A stretch of 64,000 bases of DNA. It comes from Kitasatospora sp. NBC_00374. GTDB lineage: Bacteria > Actinomycetota > Actinomycetes > Streptomycetales > Streptomycetaceae. The DNA lies in NCBI RefSeq assembly GCF_041434935.1, contig NZ_CP107964.1, positions 7,361,001 through 7,425,000 of the forward strand, given 5' to 3'. Under the pieces are notes generated by a model. That model had not been told where the DNA came from. It made no database searches and worked only from the letters and a program-made list of their open reading frames with translations. The position numbers and the translations under genes are program-made. Of the stretch, positions 1-8,528 are shown in pieces (the stretch's first letter is position 1; the number at the start of each line of letters is the position of its first letter).

Positions 1-653
1 TCGGCGTCGCCGGCGGTCCCGGCCTCGTCCGGCGCCGATCCCTGCGCGCCCGGCCCGGGCCGCCTCGGCAGCAGGACGAAGGCCAGCGCCGCGTACAGCA
101 GCGCGGTCACGCCGTCCAGCCAGAACAGCGCGTCCCAGTCCGCCAGGATCAGGCCCGCGGCGATCAGCGGCGCCAGCGCGGCCCCGGTGTTCAGCGCGAT
201 CCGCATCATCGAGAACGCCATCACCTGGTGGCGCTCCGGCATCTCGTCGCTGAGCAGGACCGACGCCGCCGGCCGGTACGCCTGGGCGAGCAGGCCCGCG
301 AGCCCCACGACGAGCAGCAGCAGCCAGAGCGACCCCGGCCGGCTCAGCCACGGGATGACCGCCACCAGCGGGGCCGAGCCCGCCATGGCCGCCACGATGG
401 TGGCCCGCGGGCCGAACCGGTGCGTGAACTCCCCGCCCAGCATGGTGCCGAAGATGGTGCCCACGCTGTACGCGACGATCCCCAGACCCGCCGTGGTGAC
501 CGACAGGCCCCGGTGCGTCAGGTACAGCACGAGGAACGTCTGCACGAACGCGCCGAGCTGGTTGATCAGCACGCCCCCGAGCAGATACCGCACCGTGACC
601 GGCGTCGCCCGCAGGGTGTCGAGGACACCGATCGGGGCCTCTTCGTCCTTCAT
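1..653 (-). CDS. MFS transporter, partial (C-terminus off left edge)
   Basis: The reverse strand encodes the first ~217 residues of a hydrophobic protein that begins MKDEEAPIGVLDTLRATPV and has about six membrane segments. It carries the MFS loop signature between TM2 and TM3 (GEFTHRFGPRATIV), so this is the N-terminal half of a 12-TM major facilitator. It is the fourth gene of the N-hydroxylase/MetRS-like/FAD-oxidase operon: its ATG overlaps the oxidase stop by 4 nt. Export of the small molecule made by that operon is the natural inference. Substrate is unknown. The rest of the gene, and anything downstream such as a stand-alone cupin, lies outside the window. Confidence 0.85.
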   Translation of the reverse strand, partial: MKDEEAPIGVLDTLRATPVTVRYLLGGVLINQLGAFVQTFLVLYLTHRGLSVTTAGLGIVAYSVGTIFGTMLGGEFTHRFGPRATIVAAMAGSAPLVAVIPWLSRPGSLWLLLLVVGLAGLLAQAYRPAASVLLSDEMPERHQVMAFSMMRIALNTGAALAPLIAAGLILADWDALFWLDGVTALLYAALAFVLLPRRPGPGAQGSAPDEAGTAGDA

Positions 654-1711
654 GCCGCCACCTCCGTCACCGCGTTGACGATCCGTCCGGCGACCAGCGG
701 GGCCGAGGCGAACCCGGTACCGCCGCAGGCCGCCCGTGACCAGACGGCCGGGCCGACGCGGGCGAGTCGCGCACCGCCGGTGTCCGGGTCCGTCGTGTAG
801 TGGCAGGCCCTGGCCGCCACCACGGTGTAGCGCTCGACGTCGGGGAGGACGCCGGCCTCGGCCAACCGCCGGGCCCAGGGCGACTGGTCCTCGTCGGCAC
901 AGTCGGCCGCGGCGACCTCCCGGCACACGGCGTCCGAGCTGATCTTCAGCAGGGTGCCGCCCCCCGGCGGCACCGCCCAGGCCCGCCCGTCGGTGCCGAG
1001 GCCGCCCACCGCGGGCGCCGTCCGCCACCACCGCGCCAGCCGCTCCGGCGGCCGCAGGTAGAGCATGGTCTGACGGCGCAGCACCACCGGATGGTCGACC
1101 AGCCCACGGCCCCACGGGCCGGCGGCGACCAGGACCAGGTCGCCGCCGAGCACCTCGCCGCCGGCCAGCACGACCCGCCCGGACTCCGGCTCGACCGCCG
1201 TCACGGCGCAGTACGGCCGCAGGGCCACCGCCGGATGCCCGGCCAGCCACCGGGCCGCGGCCCGCAGCACCCGCCGCGCCAGCAGCACACCCGCCTGGGC
1301 CTCCCGGACCCCGGCCGAACCGGCCGGGAAACCCAGGTGCGGCAGGTCGTCCGGGTCGAGCTCCGCCACCGGTACGCCCGCGTCGGCCGCCGAGGAGACC
1401 ACCGCGGCCACCCGGTCCCGCGGCCAGGCCGTGACCACACCCACGCGACGGTAGAAGGCGGTGCCGAGCACGGTCTCCAGCTCCCGCCAGCGATGGTGGG
1501 CGCCGACCATCCGCCGGGTGCCGTCCGGATCTCCCGGCACCAGCGTGCGGATCGCCCGGTGCTGGTCGTACGAGCTCGACTCCGGGTTGGGGATCGCCCC
1601 CCGGTCCAGGACCGTCACCCGGTGGCCCGCGAGCGCGCACTCCAGCGCGGTCAGCAGTCCGACCACGCCCGCCCCCACCACGACCACCCGCGCGGCCCGT
1701 GCCGCGGTCAC
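650..1711 (-). CDS. FAD-dependent amine/amino-acid oxidase (DAO family)
   Basis: A 353-residue flavoprotein with an N-terminal Rossmann motif (VVVVGAGVVGLLTALE), the DAO-family motif SSYDQHRAIR near residue 47, and a C-terminal FAD-closing segment (GGTGFASAPLVAGRIV). Overall it resembles sarcosine oxidase/N-methyltryptophan oxidase/glycine oxidase. The GTG start overlaps the stop of the MetRS-like gene (GTGA), so translation is coupled. In characterised hydrazine pathways (s56-p1, formycin) a DAO-type enzyme oxidises the N-N linked amino-acid adduct and releases a hydrazino acid; that role is inferred here from context, not from the sequence alone. A general amine oxidase role is the alternative. 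Confidence 0.85.
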   Translation of the reverse strand: MTAARAARVVVVGAGVVGLLTALECALAGHRVTVLDRGAIPNPESSSYDQHRAIRTLVPGDPDGTRRMVGAHHRWRELETVLGTAFYRRVGVVTAWPRDRVAAVVSSAADAGVPVAELDPDDLPHLGFPAGSAGVREAQAGVLLARRVLRAAARWLAGHPAVALRPYCAVTAVEPESGRVVLAGGEVLGGDLVLVAAGPWGRGLVDHPVVLRRQTMLYLRPPERLARWWRTAPAVGGLGTDGRAWAVPPGGGTLLKISSDAVCREVAAADCADEDQSPWARRLAEAGVLPDVERYTVVAARACHYTTDPDTGGARLARVGPAVWSRAACGGTGFASAPLVAGRIVNAVTEVAA

Positions 1712-3243
1712 CGGCCGGCCCCGGCCAGCCGCGGCAGCCGTCCCGGCGTGACCTCCGTGGCGTGCGACGCGGCCGGGATCCCGCCGTCCGGCAGGCCCTG
1801 TCCGGCCAGGTCGATCAGCAGCGGCGCCGCGCAGCGCAGGAAGACCTCCACCTCGTGGCAGAAGTCGCCCGCGTCACCCGCCGACACCTCCCACCGGTCC
1901 AGCCGGGCCAGCTGCTCGGTCAGGGTGAAGGCCGCCGCCGTCAGGCTGAAGCGGCGCGTGTCGTACGCGGCGGCGAACCGTTCGAGCAGCCGCGCCGCCG
2001 CGGCCCTGGAGCGGGCCGACACCGGCAGCGCCCCGGCGCCGGTCCAGACGTCGACCTTGGCCGCCACCCGGTTCCACGGCCGCACCAGCCGCGACTCGGT
2101 CACCGCGGCCATCGCCTCGCGGGTGAAGTTGGTGCGCTGGTAGTCCGGGCCGGTGGCGGCGAGGTAGAAGCGGACGAGGTCCCGCGGCACCTCGCCGGCC
2201 AGTTCCCGCCCCGTCACGACATGCCCGCGGCTGCTGGAGAACTTGTCGTGGTCCAGCTCGTAGAACTCGTTGGTGACGAAGTGCTCGGGCAGCGTGTAGC
2301 CGCCCAGCGCCATCAGCATCGCCACCCCGACCACCGCGAAGGCGAAACTGGCGTCGGAGCCGAAGAAGTACACCACCTCCGCGCCCGCCTCGGCCGACCA
2401 CAGCTCGTCCCCGGCGCCGAGCACCTCGCCGCGGTGCTCGGCGGCCAGCGCGGTGCAGTGCATGCTCCAGGCGATGGTCTCGGCGTCGGAGTAGATCACC
2501 TGCCCGGCGACCTCGGGGAACGGCGCCGGGATGCCCCAGGAGATCGGCAGCGTCACGGGGTAGTCCGGGAGCGGCCGGGACAGCAACTCCTCGACCAGCT
2601 GCGCCAGGCGCGGCCGCATCGTCGCGGCCTGCCGGGCGAAGTACTCCACCAGCGCCTCGCGGTACTCCTCCAGCGGCAGCACCAGCACCTCCCGCTCGCG
2701 CAGCTCCACCGGATCGTCCGGGTGCAGCGTCGACTGCGGGTCGGTCAGCTCGCCGGACGCGATCCAGTGCCCGCAGTTCTCGCACAGCCCCGCACACCCG
2801 TCGGCCAGACAGACCGGGCAGCCGCCGCGTACGTACGCGTCGGTGAGGTACTCGGCGGTGCGGGGCGCGTACGGGAAGGGCACCGCCCGCAGCCGCAGCC
2901 GGCCGAGCCCGTGCAGCCGCTCGAAGAACGCCCGCACGGACCCCACGTAACGGTCGTCGAAGCGGACGAACCCGTCCGGCTCGATGCCCACGGCGGCCAG
3001 CGTCTCCTCCACCTGGCCGCCGGACCGGACGCGCAGCTCCTCGGGGTCCACGCCCAGCCGCCGCGCGGTGGTCACGATGTAGTTCTGCGTGAAGTGCACG
3101 CCCGTCCCGAACAGCACGTCGCGGCCGGCGGCGCGCGCGTACCTCGCGCAGACGTCGGCGCTCAGGAACGGGCCGGCCAGGTGACCGAGGTGCAGATCGC
3201 CGTTGGCGGTGGGGCCGGGGGCGATCACCATCGTGCGGTCCAT
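1708..3243 (-). CDS. MetRS-like enzyme, candidate N-N bond forming ligase
   Basis: 511 residues with class I aminoacyl-tRNA synthetase architecture: HLGH (HIGH motif, residues 18-21), a zinc-knuckle insertion with Cys at about 142, 145, 150, 154 and 157, and KFSSSRG (KMSKS equivalent, 334-340), followed by a helical C-terminal region. The C-terminal part has no extra domain and the whole lacks a cupin module. It overlaps the upstream lysine N-hydroxylase gene (TGATG) and the downstream oxidase gene (GTGA). A housekeeping MetRS would not sit in such an operon; related MetRS-like proteins join an amino acid to an N-hydroxylated amine during hydrazine biosynthesis. Function is therefore inferred as tRNA-independent aminoacyl transfer. 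In-frame ORF continues upstream, but that part is an antisense artefact. Confidence 0.85.
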   Translation of the reverse strand: MDRTMVIAPGPTANGDLHLGHLAGPFLSADVCARYARAAGRDVLFGTGVHFTQNYIVTTARRLGVDPEELRVRSGGQVEETLAAVGIEPDGFVRFDDRYVGSVRAFFERLHGLGRLRLRAVPFPYAPRTAEYLTDAYVRGGCPVCLADGCAGLCENCGHWIASGELTDPQSTLHPDDPVELREREVLVLPLEEYREALVEYFARQAATMRPRLAQLVEELLSRPLPDYPVTLPISWGIPAPFPEVAGQVIYSDAETIAWSMHCTALAAEHRGEVLGAGDELWSAEAGAEVVYFFGSDASFAFAVVGVAMLMALGGYTLPEHFVTNEFYELDHDKFSSSRGHVVTGRELAGEVPRDLVRFYLAATGPDYQRTNFTREAMAAVTESRLVRPWNRVAAKVDVWTGAGALPVSARSRAAAARLLERFAAAYDTRRFSLTAAAFTLTEQLARLDRWEVSAGDAGDFCHEVEVFLRCAAPLLIDLAGQGLPDGGIPAASHATEVTPGRLPRLAGAGR

Positions 3244-4529
3244 CAGCTGGTCCTCTGCGGGGTGGTGGTGCGGCGGGTGAGGAGGTCGGTGGTGATGTCG
3301 TGGGAGCGTTGGGCGAGGACGCTGATGAGGGAGTCGGCGATGCCGTGGGTGGCTTCGTTGACGCCTTGGAGGTAGACGGCGGCGGTGGCGGTGCGGCCGA
3401 GGTCGATGCGGTAGTTGCGGGTGACGTTGATGTGGGGGAGTCCGGTTTTGGTGGCGAGGTCGCGGACGAGGGCGGGCATGCGGGTGTCGTAGCCGGTGCC
3501 GAGGAGGACGAGGTCGCAGGGGAGGGGGGTGGTTTTGCCGGTTTTCCGGTCTTTGAGGTCGAGGATGACGTTGTCGTTGTCGTTGTCGAGGTGGGCGTGG
3601 GTGACTTCGGTCATGGTGTGGATGGTGGAGCGGGGGGTGCCGAGCATGCGTTGTCGGTAGAGCATCATGTAGAGCTCGTCGAGGAAGGGGGGTGCGAGTC
3701 CGGCGTAGTTGGTGAGTCGCATTTCGTCGAGGACTTGGGCGCGGATTTCGGGTGGGCTGTCGTGGAATTCGTCGACGAAGGAGGGGAAGAAGAGTTCGTT
3801 GATGAATTTGCTGGTCTGGTAGTTCTGGAGGCCGATGGAGCGGACGATCATGGTGATGTGGCTGTTGGGGAGGTTTTCGTGGAGGGCGTAGAACATTTCG
3901 GCGGCGCTCTGGGCGCCGCCGATGACGACGGTGTGGAGGGGTTGGTCGCGGGGGATGTCGGCGATGCGGGTGCGGTAGCGGGCGCTGTGGATGACGCGGT
4001 CGGGGGGGAGGTCGGTGAAGGGTTGGGGGATGTGGGGGTCGCGGCCGCCGCCGATGACGAGGTCGCGGGCGTGGATGGTGTCGCCGTCGGCGAGGGTGAC
4101 GTGCCAGCCGGTGGGGGTGTGGTTGTGGTCGTGGACGGGGTCGATGGTGACGACGCGTGCGTTGTAGCGGATGTGGACGCGTTCGAGTGAGGTGGCGACC
4201 CATTGGAGGTAGTCGGAGAATTCCCAGCGGAAGGGGTGGAAGGTGCCGAGGTTGACGAACTGGTCGAGGCGGCCCTGGTCGTGGAGGAAGTTGAGGAAGG
4301 AGAATTTGCTGCGGGGGTTGCGCAGGGTGACGAGGTCTTTGAGGAAGGAGACCTGGCTGCGGGCCCAGGGCATGAGCAGGTCGCGTTGCCATTTGATGTC
4401 GGGTGCCTGTTCCAGCAGCAGGGTGCTGTCGGCCAGTTCGGTGTTTCCGCACTCCTCGATCGCGGCGGCGAGGGCCAGATTCGCCGGGCCGGCACCGATC
4501 GCCAGAACGCCAACCTCGTGGTCGGTCAC
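3243..4529 (-). CDS. L-lysine/L-ornithine N-hydroxylase (IucD/SidA/PvdA family)
   Basis: A 428-residue flavin N-monooxygenase. The FAD motif GAGPANLALA lies near the start, the NADPH site VVIGGAQSAAEMF is central, and the class-specific GTGY motif is near residue 340. The GTG start at 4529 is preferred because a GAGGGGG ribosome site lies 6-7 nt upstream; upstream ATG extensions lack conservation. It should hydroxylate the side-chain amine of lysine or ornithine using NADPH and O2. No siderophore synthetase (NRPS or IucA/IucC) is visible, while a MetRS-like gene overlaps its 3' end, which favours a hydrazine pathway. Codon use is odd: GAA, CAA, CGA and CCC are frequent, unlike the GAG/CAG-using neighbours. 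Confidence 0.9.
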   Translation of the reverse strand: MTDHEVGVLAIGAGPANLALAAAIEECGNTELADSTLLLEQAPDIKWQRDLLMPWARSQVSFLKDLVTLRNPRSKFSFLNFLHDQGRLDQFVNLGTFHPFRWEFSDYLQWVATSLERVHIRYNARVVTIDPVHDHNHTPTGWHVTLADGDTIHARDLVIGGGRDPHIPQPFTDLPPDRVIHSARYRTRIADIPRDQPLHTVVIGGAQSAAEMFYALHENLPNSHITMIVRSIGLQNYQTSKFINELFFPSFVDEFHDSPPEIRAQVLDEMRLTNYAGLAPPFLDELYMMLYRQRMLGTPRSTIHTMTEVTHAHLDNDNDNVILDLKDRKTGKTTPLPCDLVLLGTGYDTRMPALVRDLATKTGLPHINVTRNYRIDLGRTATAAVYLQGVNEATHGIADSLISVLAQRSHDITTDLLTRRTTTPQRTS

Positions 4530-4806
4530 GCTTCCCCCTCGATGACAGTGAAGCCGCTCACGGACAGTCCCCCGCCGTGCGGTTCCCGATGGTGAAGCCA
4601 CCGTTCCGGAACGCCGGCCGAGCGACGTAAGGAGGCTAGGGAGCGGCCGTTCCCGGTCGATAGGGGAACTCTTCCCACCCCCCGGGGAACTCTGGGACCG
4701 TCCCCGCCCGGTGCGGCGGGAACGCGGCCGGCCGCTCCGACCCCCGCGGACCTCCTGCCAACTCCCGTGGCGGCCGGCGGTGGTGCGCGTGCCGCCGAGA
4801 TCCCGT

Positions 4807-5661
4807 TCACACGTCGCGTCGGCGCACGACGACCAGCGCGAGGACGATCGCGACCGACGGCCAGAGCGCGAGCACGGTCCAGGACCCGGGGACCGTGGCC
4901 GTGTACGCCAGGCTGTCGGCCCCCGGGTCCCAGTGCTCCAGCAGGCGCCTCCAGGCCGCGCCCACCATCAGGTGGTTGACGTCGGCGGACCAGCGCTCGG
5001 ACTCCGAGAACATCGGCTGCAGCATCAGCAGGGTGAAGGCGGTGGTGATCATGGTGGCGGCGCCGTGCCGGATCAGGACACCCAGGCCCAGGCCGGTGAG
5101 CGCGCAGACCGGCGCCAGCAGCGCGGACGCCACCACGGCGCGCAGCACTCCGGGATGCCCGAACGGAACACCGGCGTGACGCCCGCTCAGGATCGCCTGG
5201 GAGACCAGGAAGGAGCCGGTCGAGACGACCGTGCCGACCACGGTCCAGAGCCCGGCCAGCGCCGCCGCCTTGGCGAGCACCACCGAACCGCGGGCGGGCA
5301 CCGCCACCGTGGTGGTGCGGATCAGCCCGGTGCCGTACTCGCTGACGACCGTGAGCGCGCCGATGCTGCCGGCGACCAGCATCAGCGTCAGATAGCCGGC
5401 CGGCGGGTACGCGTCGAACACCAGGAACCCCTGGTTGGTCCGTGCGTCCGGGCCGACCCTCCCGAGGTTGTCGTACTCCGCCAGCGTCGCCACCGCGGAG
5501 GACCCGATGACGAACAGCGTGACGAACGCGAGCGTCCACGGGGTCGAGCGCAGCGACCGCATCTTGATCCACTCGGCGGCGAGCAGGTCGCCGAAGCGGG
5601 CGGGCGGGTCGGCGGCGGGCGCGGCCGTGGTGCCGGGGGGAACGGAGAGGGGTGTGGTCAT
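4807..5661 (-). CDS. ABC-2 type transporter permease
   Basis: 284 residues with six predicted membrane segments. It starts with a cytoplasmic proline-rich stretch followed by the amphipathic segment AAEWIKMRSLRSTPWTLAF, the usual entry of ABC-2 permeases that act with DrrA/BcrA-like ATPases. Its ATG overlaps the stop of the ATPase gene (ATGA), so the two form one exporter. The adjacent divergent histidine kinase and response regulator suggest control in response to an envelope stress or antimicrobial. Substrate is unknown. There are 277 nt between its end and the N-hydroxylase start with no gene. Confidence 0.85.
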   Translation of the reverse strand: MTTPLSVPPGTTAAPAADPPARFGDLLAAEWIKMRSLRSTPWTLAFVTLFVIGSSAVATLAEYDNLGRVGPDARTNQGFLVFDAYPPAGYLTLMLVAGSIGALTVVSEYGTGLIRTTTVAVPARGSVVLAKAAALAGLWTVVGTVVSTGSFLVSQAILSGRHAGVPFGHPGVLRAVVASALLAPVCALTGLGLGVLIRHGAATMITTAFTLLMLQPMFSESERWSADVNHLMVGAAWRRLLEHWDPGADSLAYTATVPGSWTVLALWPSVAIVLALVVVRRRDV

Positions 5662-6578
5662 CGGGGCCGTCCTGCCAGGTATTCGACGCTGTCGGCGGTC
5701 AGTTCCATGAAGGCCTCCTCCAGGGAGGCACTGCGGGTGGTCAGTTCGTGCAGCAGGATCCGGTGCTCGAAGGCGAGCGCACCGATCCGGTCGGCCGGCA
5801 GGCCGGTCACGGTGAGCCGTTCGGCACCGGCGGAGCCCTCCGGCCCGACCGACGCGCCCGCCGCGGTCAGCAGAGCGGTCAGCTCGGCGGCCTGCGGTGT
5901 GCCGACCACGACGCTGAGCCGGGTGCTGCGGGCCGCGAAGCTCCGTACCGACTCGGCCGCGATCAGCCGGCCCTGCCCGATGACGACGAGCTGGTCGGCG
6001 GTCTGCTCCATCTCCGTCATCAGGTGACTGGAGAGGAAGACCGTGCGGCCCTCGGCGGCCAGCCGGCGGAAGAGGTGGCGCACCCAGAGCACGCCCTCCG
6101 GGTCCATGCCGTTGATCGGTTCGTCGAACATCAGCACGGGCGGATCGCCGAGCAGGGCGGTGGCGATACCGAGCCGCTGTTTCATGCCGAGCGAGAACCC
6201 GCCGATCCGGCGCCGCGCCGCCTCCGACAGGCCCACCTCCTGGAGCACCTCCTCCACCCGGCGTCGGGGGATGCCGTTGCTGCGGGCCAGCGCCGCCAGG
6301 TGGGCCGCGGCGCTGCGTCCGCCGTGGACCTGCCCCGCGTCGAGCAGGGCGCCGACGTGCCGCAGGCCGCGCCGGTGGCTGCGGAACGGGACGCCGCCGA
6401 CGGTGGCGGTGCCGCCGGTCGGCGTGTCCAGGCCGAGGATCATCCGCAGCGTGGTGGTCTTGCCGGCACCGTTCGGCCCGAGGAACCCGGTGACCTGCCC
6501 GGGCCGGACGGTGAACGACAGCTGGTCGACGGCGGTCCTGCCGCCGTAGGTCTTGGTGAGTGCGTTGACTTCGATCAC
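5658..6578 (-). CDS. ABC transporter ATP-binding protein
   Basis: 306 residues. Walker A is GPNGAGKTTT (about residues 38-47), the signature is FSLGMKQRLGIA, and Walker B is PPVLMFDEPINGMD. The C-terminal ~90 residues form the regulatory extension seen in DrrA/CcmA-type drug-export ATPases. The GTG at 6578 directly before IEVNALTKTYGG is chosen as start because the upstream Arg/Pro-rich extension is not typical of the family; only a weak GGGG ribosome site is visible. It pairs with the overlapping permease. A 131-nt divergent promoter region separates it from the histidine kinase. Confidence 0.88.
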   Translation of the reverse strand: MIEVNALTKTYGGRTAVDQLSFTVRPGQVTGFLGPNGAGKTTTLRMILGLDTPTGGTATVGGVPFRSHRRGLRHVGALLDAGQVHGGRSAAAHLAALARSNGIPRRRVEEVLQEVGLSEAARRRIGGFSLGMKQRLGIATALLGDPPVLMFDEPINGMDPEGVLWVRHLFRRLAAEGRTVFLSSHLMTEMEQTADQLVVIGQGRLIAAESVRSFAARSTRLSVVVGTPQAAELTALLTAAGASVGPEGSAGAERLTVTGLPADRIGALAFEHRILLHELTTRSASLEEAFMELTADSVEYLAGRPR

Positions 6579-6709
6579 GGCCCCAACGCTGCCGGTCGGG
6601 CCCCGGTCGGGACATCGGGCCGGGGGCGGCACATCGCGCGGCACGTCAGCCCGTGGACGTACGCCCACGGGCCCATGCCCCGCGGGTGGCGGGCGGATAG
6701 TCTCGCGGC

Positions 6710-7858
6710 ATGACGAAGACGAGGCCGATGACCTGGGGCGTCGGTGTGCTGTACCCGGTCGTGCTGCTGCTGCCGGTGACCGGTTCGCCCGCCGCCTCCG
6801 GCACCCAGCACGGCATCGGGGCGCTGCTCGCCTCCGGCCTGCTCATCGGGGTGCTGCGCCACAGGCCGCTGCCGGCCCTGACGATGGCCCTGCTCGGCTC
6901 CGTGCTCGTGGTGCCGCTCTCCCAGGACCAGAGTCCGGGCCGGTTCGCCTCGTTCCTGGCGGTGGACGTGGTCCTGGGCCTGATCGTGGCGACCCGGTCC
7001 CGGCGCACCGCGGTCGTGGCCGCCGCGGTGTCGTCCACGGTGCAGCTGGTCACCGTCGCCGGTTTCACGCACGGGCCCGAGGGCCTGACCGGCCTCAGTG
7101 TGATCACCTTCCTGCTGACGGCCACCTCATGCATGATCGGCCTGCTGGTCCGCGAGCGCCGCGAGCACGCGGTGGCGTTGCGCTCGCAGGAGGTGGCCGA
7201 GGCGGTGACCGCAGAACGACTGCGGATCGCCCGCGAGTTGCACGACATGGTCGCGCACAGCATCGGCATCATCGCCATCCAGGCCGGGGTCGGCAGCCGG
7301 GTCATCGAGACCCAGCCGCTGGAGGCCCGTGAGGCGCTGCGGGCCATCGAGGCCACCAGCCGGGAGACCCTGGCAGGCCTTCGGCGGACACTGGTGGCAC
7401 TGCGTCAGGCGGATCCGGACGACGGGGTCGCACCGGCACCGCTCGCCCCCGCCCCCGGCCTCGCCGACGTCGAGCGACTGGTGGCGGCGACCGCGGACGC
7501 GGGGGTCGGGATCGAGCTGCGCTGGGCCGGTGAGCGGCGTCAACTCCCGGCCGACATCGACCTGTCCGCCTACCGTATCGTGCAGGAGGCGGTGACCAAC
7601 GTGGTCCGCCACGCGGGCACCGGGCACTGCCGGGTGGCCATCGACTACGGAGTGGAGGAGCTGACCGTGGAGATCGTCGACGACGGGCGCGGGATGCCGG
7701 GCGCGGCCGGGTCCGGCTTCGGCATCACCGGCATGCGGGAGCGCGTCAGTCTGCTGCACGGCCGGTTCAGCGCCGGGCCGCGCCCCGAGGGCGGTTTCCG
7801 GGTGGCGGCCAGGCTGCCGCTGCCCGAGCCCGTCGGGGCCCCGGCGGACCTCCGATGA
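6710..7858 (+). CDS. Two-component sensor histidine kinase (NarL/DesK class)
   Basis: 382 residues. The N-terminal ~140 residues contain about five hydrophobic membrane segments. The dimerisation helix carries RELHDMVAHS with the phospho-acceptor His at about residue 178, typical of HisKA_3 kinases. The ATPase region has SAYRIVQEAVTNVVRHA (N-box) and DDGRGMPG (G-box). The stop overlaps the start of the response regulator gene (ATGA). Lying divergent from an ABC-2 exporter, it probably senses a membrane-active compound and controls that exporter, which is an inference from gene order. Confidence 0.9.
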   Translation: MTKTRPMTWGVGVLYPVVLLLPVTGSPAASGTQHGIGALLASGLLIGVLRHRPLPALTMALLGSVLVVPLSQDQSPGRFASFLAVDVVLGLIVATRSRRTAVVAAAVSSTVQLVTVAGFTHGPEGLTGLSVITFLLTATSCMIGLLVRERREHAVALRSQEVAEAVTAERLRIARELHDMVAHSIGIIAIQAGVGSRVIETQPLEAREALRAIEATSRETLAGLRRTLVALRQADPDDGVAPAPLAPAPGLADVERLVAATADAGVGIELRWAGERRQLPADIDLSAYRIVQEAVTNVVRHAGTGHCRVAIDYGVEELTVEIVDDGRGMPGAAGSGFGITGMRERVSLLHGRFSAGPRPEGGFRVAARLPLPEPVGAPADLR

Positions 7859-8517
7859 GCATCCGCGTCGTCCTCGCTGACGACCAGCCGCTGGTCCGGT
7901 CCGGCCTGCGCGTGATCATGGCCGACCACCCCGACCTGAACGTCGTCGGTGAGGCCGCGTCGGGCGCCGAGGCCGTCCGGCTGGCCCGGGAGCTGAGCCC
8001 CGACGTGCTGGTGATGGACATCCGGATGCCCGGCATGGACGGCATCGAGGCCACCCGCCTGATCACCGCCACCTGCGACACCACCCGTGTCCTGGTCCTG
8101 ACCACCTTCGACGAGGACGACCACGTCTACGGCGCTCTGCGCGCCGGTGCGAGCGGATTCGTCGTCAAGGACATGGCGGTGGACGACATCCTCGCGGCGA
8201 TCCGCGTGGTCGCCGCCGGCGACGCCCTCATCGCCCCGGGCGTCGCCCGTCGTCTGATCGCCGAGTTCGTCAACCGGCCCGCACCCGCCACGGAGCGCTC
8301 CCCGCGTCCGGTCACGGGCATCACCGAGCGCGAACGGGAGGTCCTCACGCTGGTCGGCCGAGGCCGCTCGAACACCGAGATCGCCGATGAACTCTTCATC
8401 TCGGTGGCCACCGCCAAGTCCCACGTGGCGCGGCTGTTCACCAAGCTCGGCGCCCGTGACCGGGTCCAACTCGTCATCGCCGCTTACGAGATGGGCCTGG
8501 CCACAGCGCCGCGGTGA
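7855..8517 (+). CDS. NarL/FixJ-family response regulator
   Basis: 220 residues. The receiver domain has the acidic pair at the N-terminus (LADDQ), phospho-acceptor Asp at about residue 55 in VMDIRMPGMDG, and the conserved TTFD and VVKD loop positions. A LuxR-type helix-turn-helix follows at about 155-210 (LTEREREVLTLV...TAKSHVARLFTKL type sequence). It is cotranscribed with, and overlaps, the upstream histidine kinase. The likely target is the divergent ABC exporter promoter. Confidence 0.93.
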   Translation: MSIRVVLADDQPLVRSGLRVIMADHPDLNVVGEAASGAEAVRLARELSPDVLVMDIRMPGMDGIEATRLITATCDTTRVLVLTTFDEDDHVYGALRAGASGFVVKDMAVDDILAAIRVVAAGDALIAPGVARRLIAEFVNRPAPATERSPRPVTGITEREREVLTLVGRGRSNTEIADELFISVATAKSHVARLFTKLGARDRVQLVIAAYEMGLATAPR

Positions 8518-8528
8518 CCCGGTGGCGG

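Noticed and set aside
3244-4452. Upstream extension of the MetRS-like reading frame to 914 residues
   Set aside because: The added sequence is Arg/Pro/His-rich, has no synthetase motif, and lies in a shifted frame over the N-hydroxylase gene; the real start is the ATG at 3243.
11-4529. Hydroxamate siderophore cluster based on the N-hydroxylase
   Set aside because: No NIS synthetase, NRPS, acetyltransferase or ferric-siderophore uptake gene is visible; gene order fits a hydrazine pathway better.
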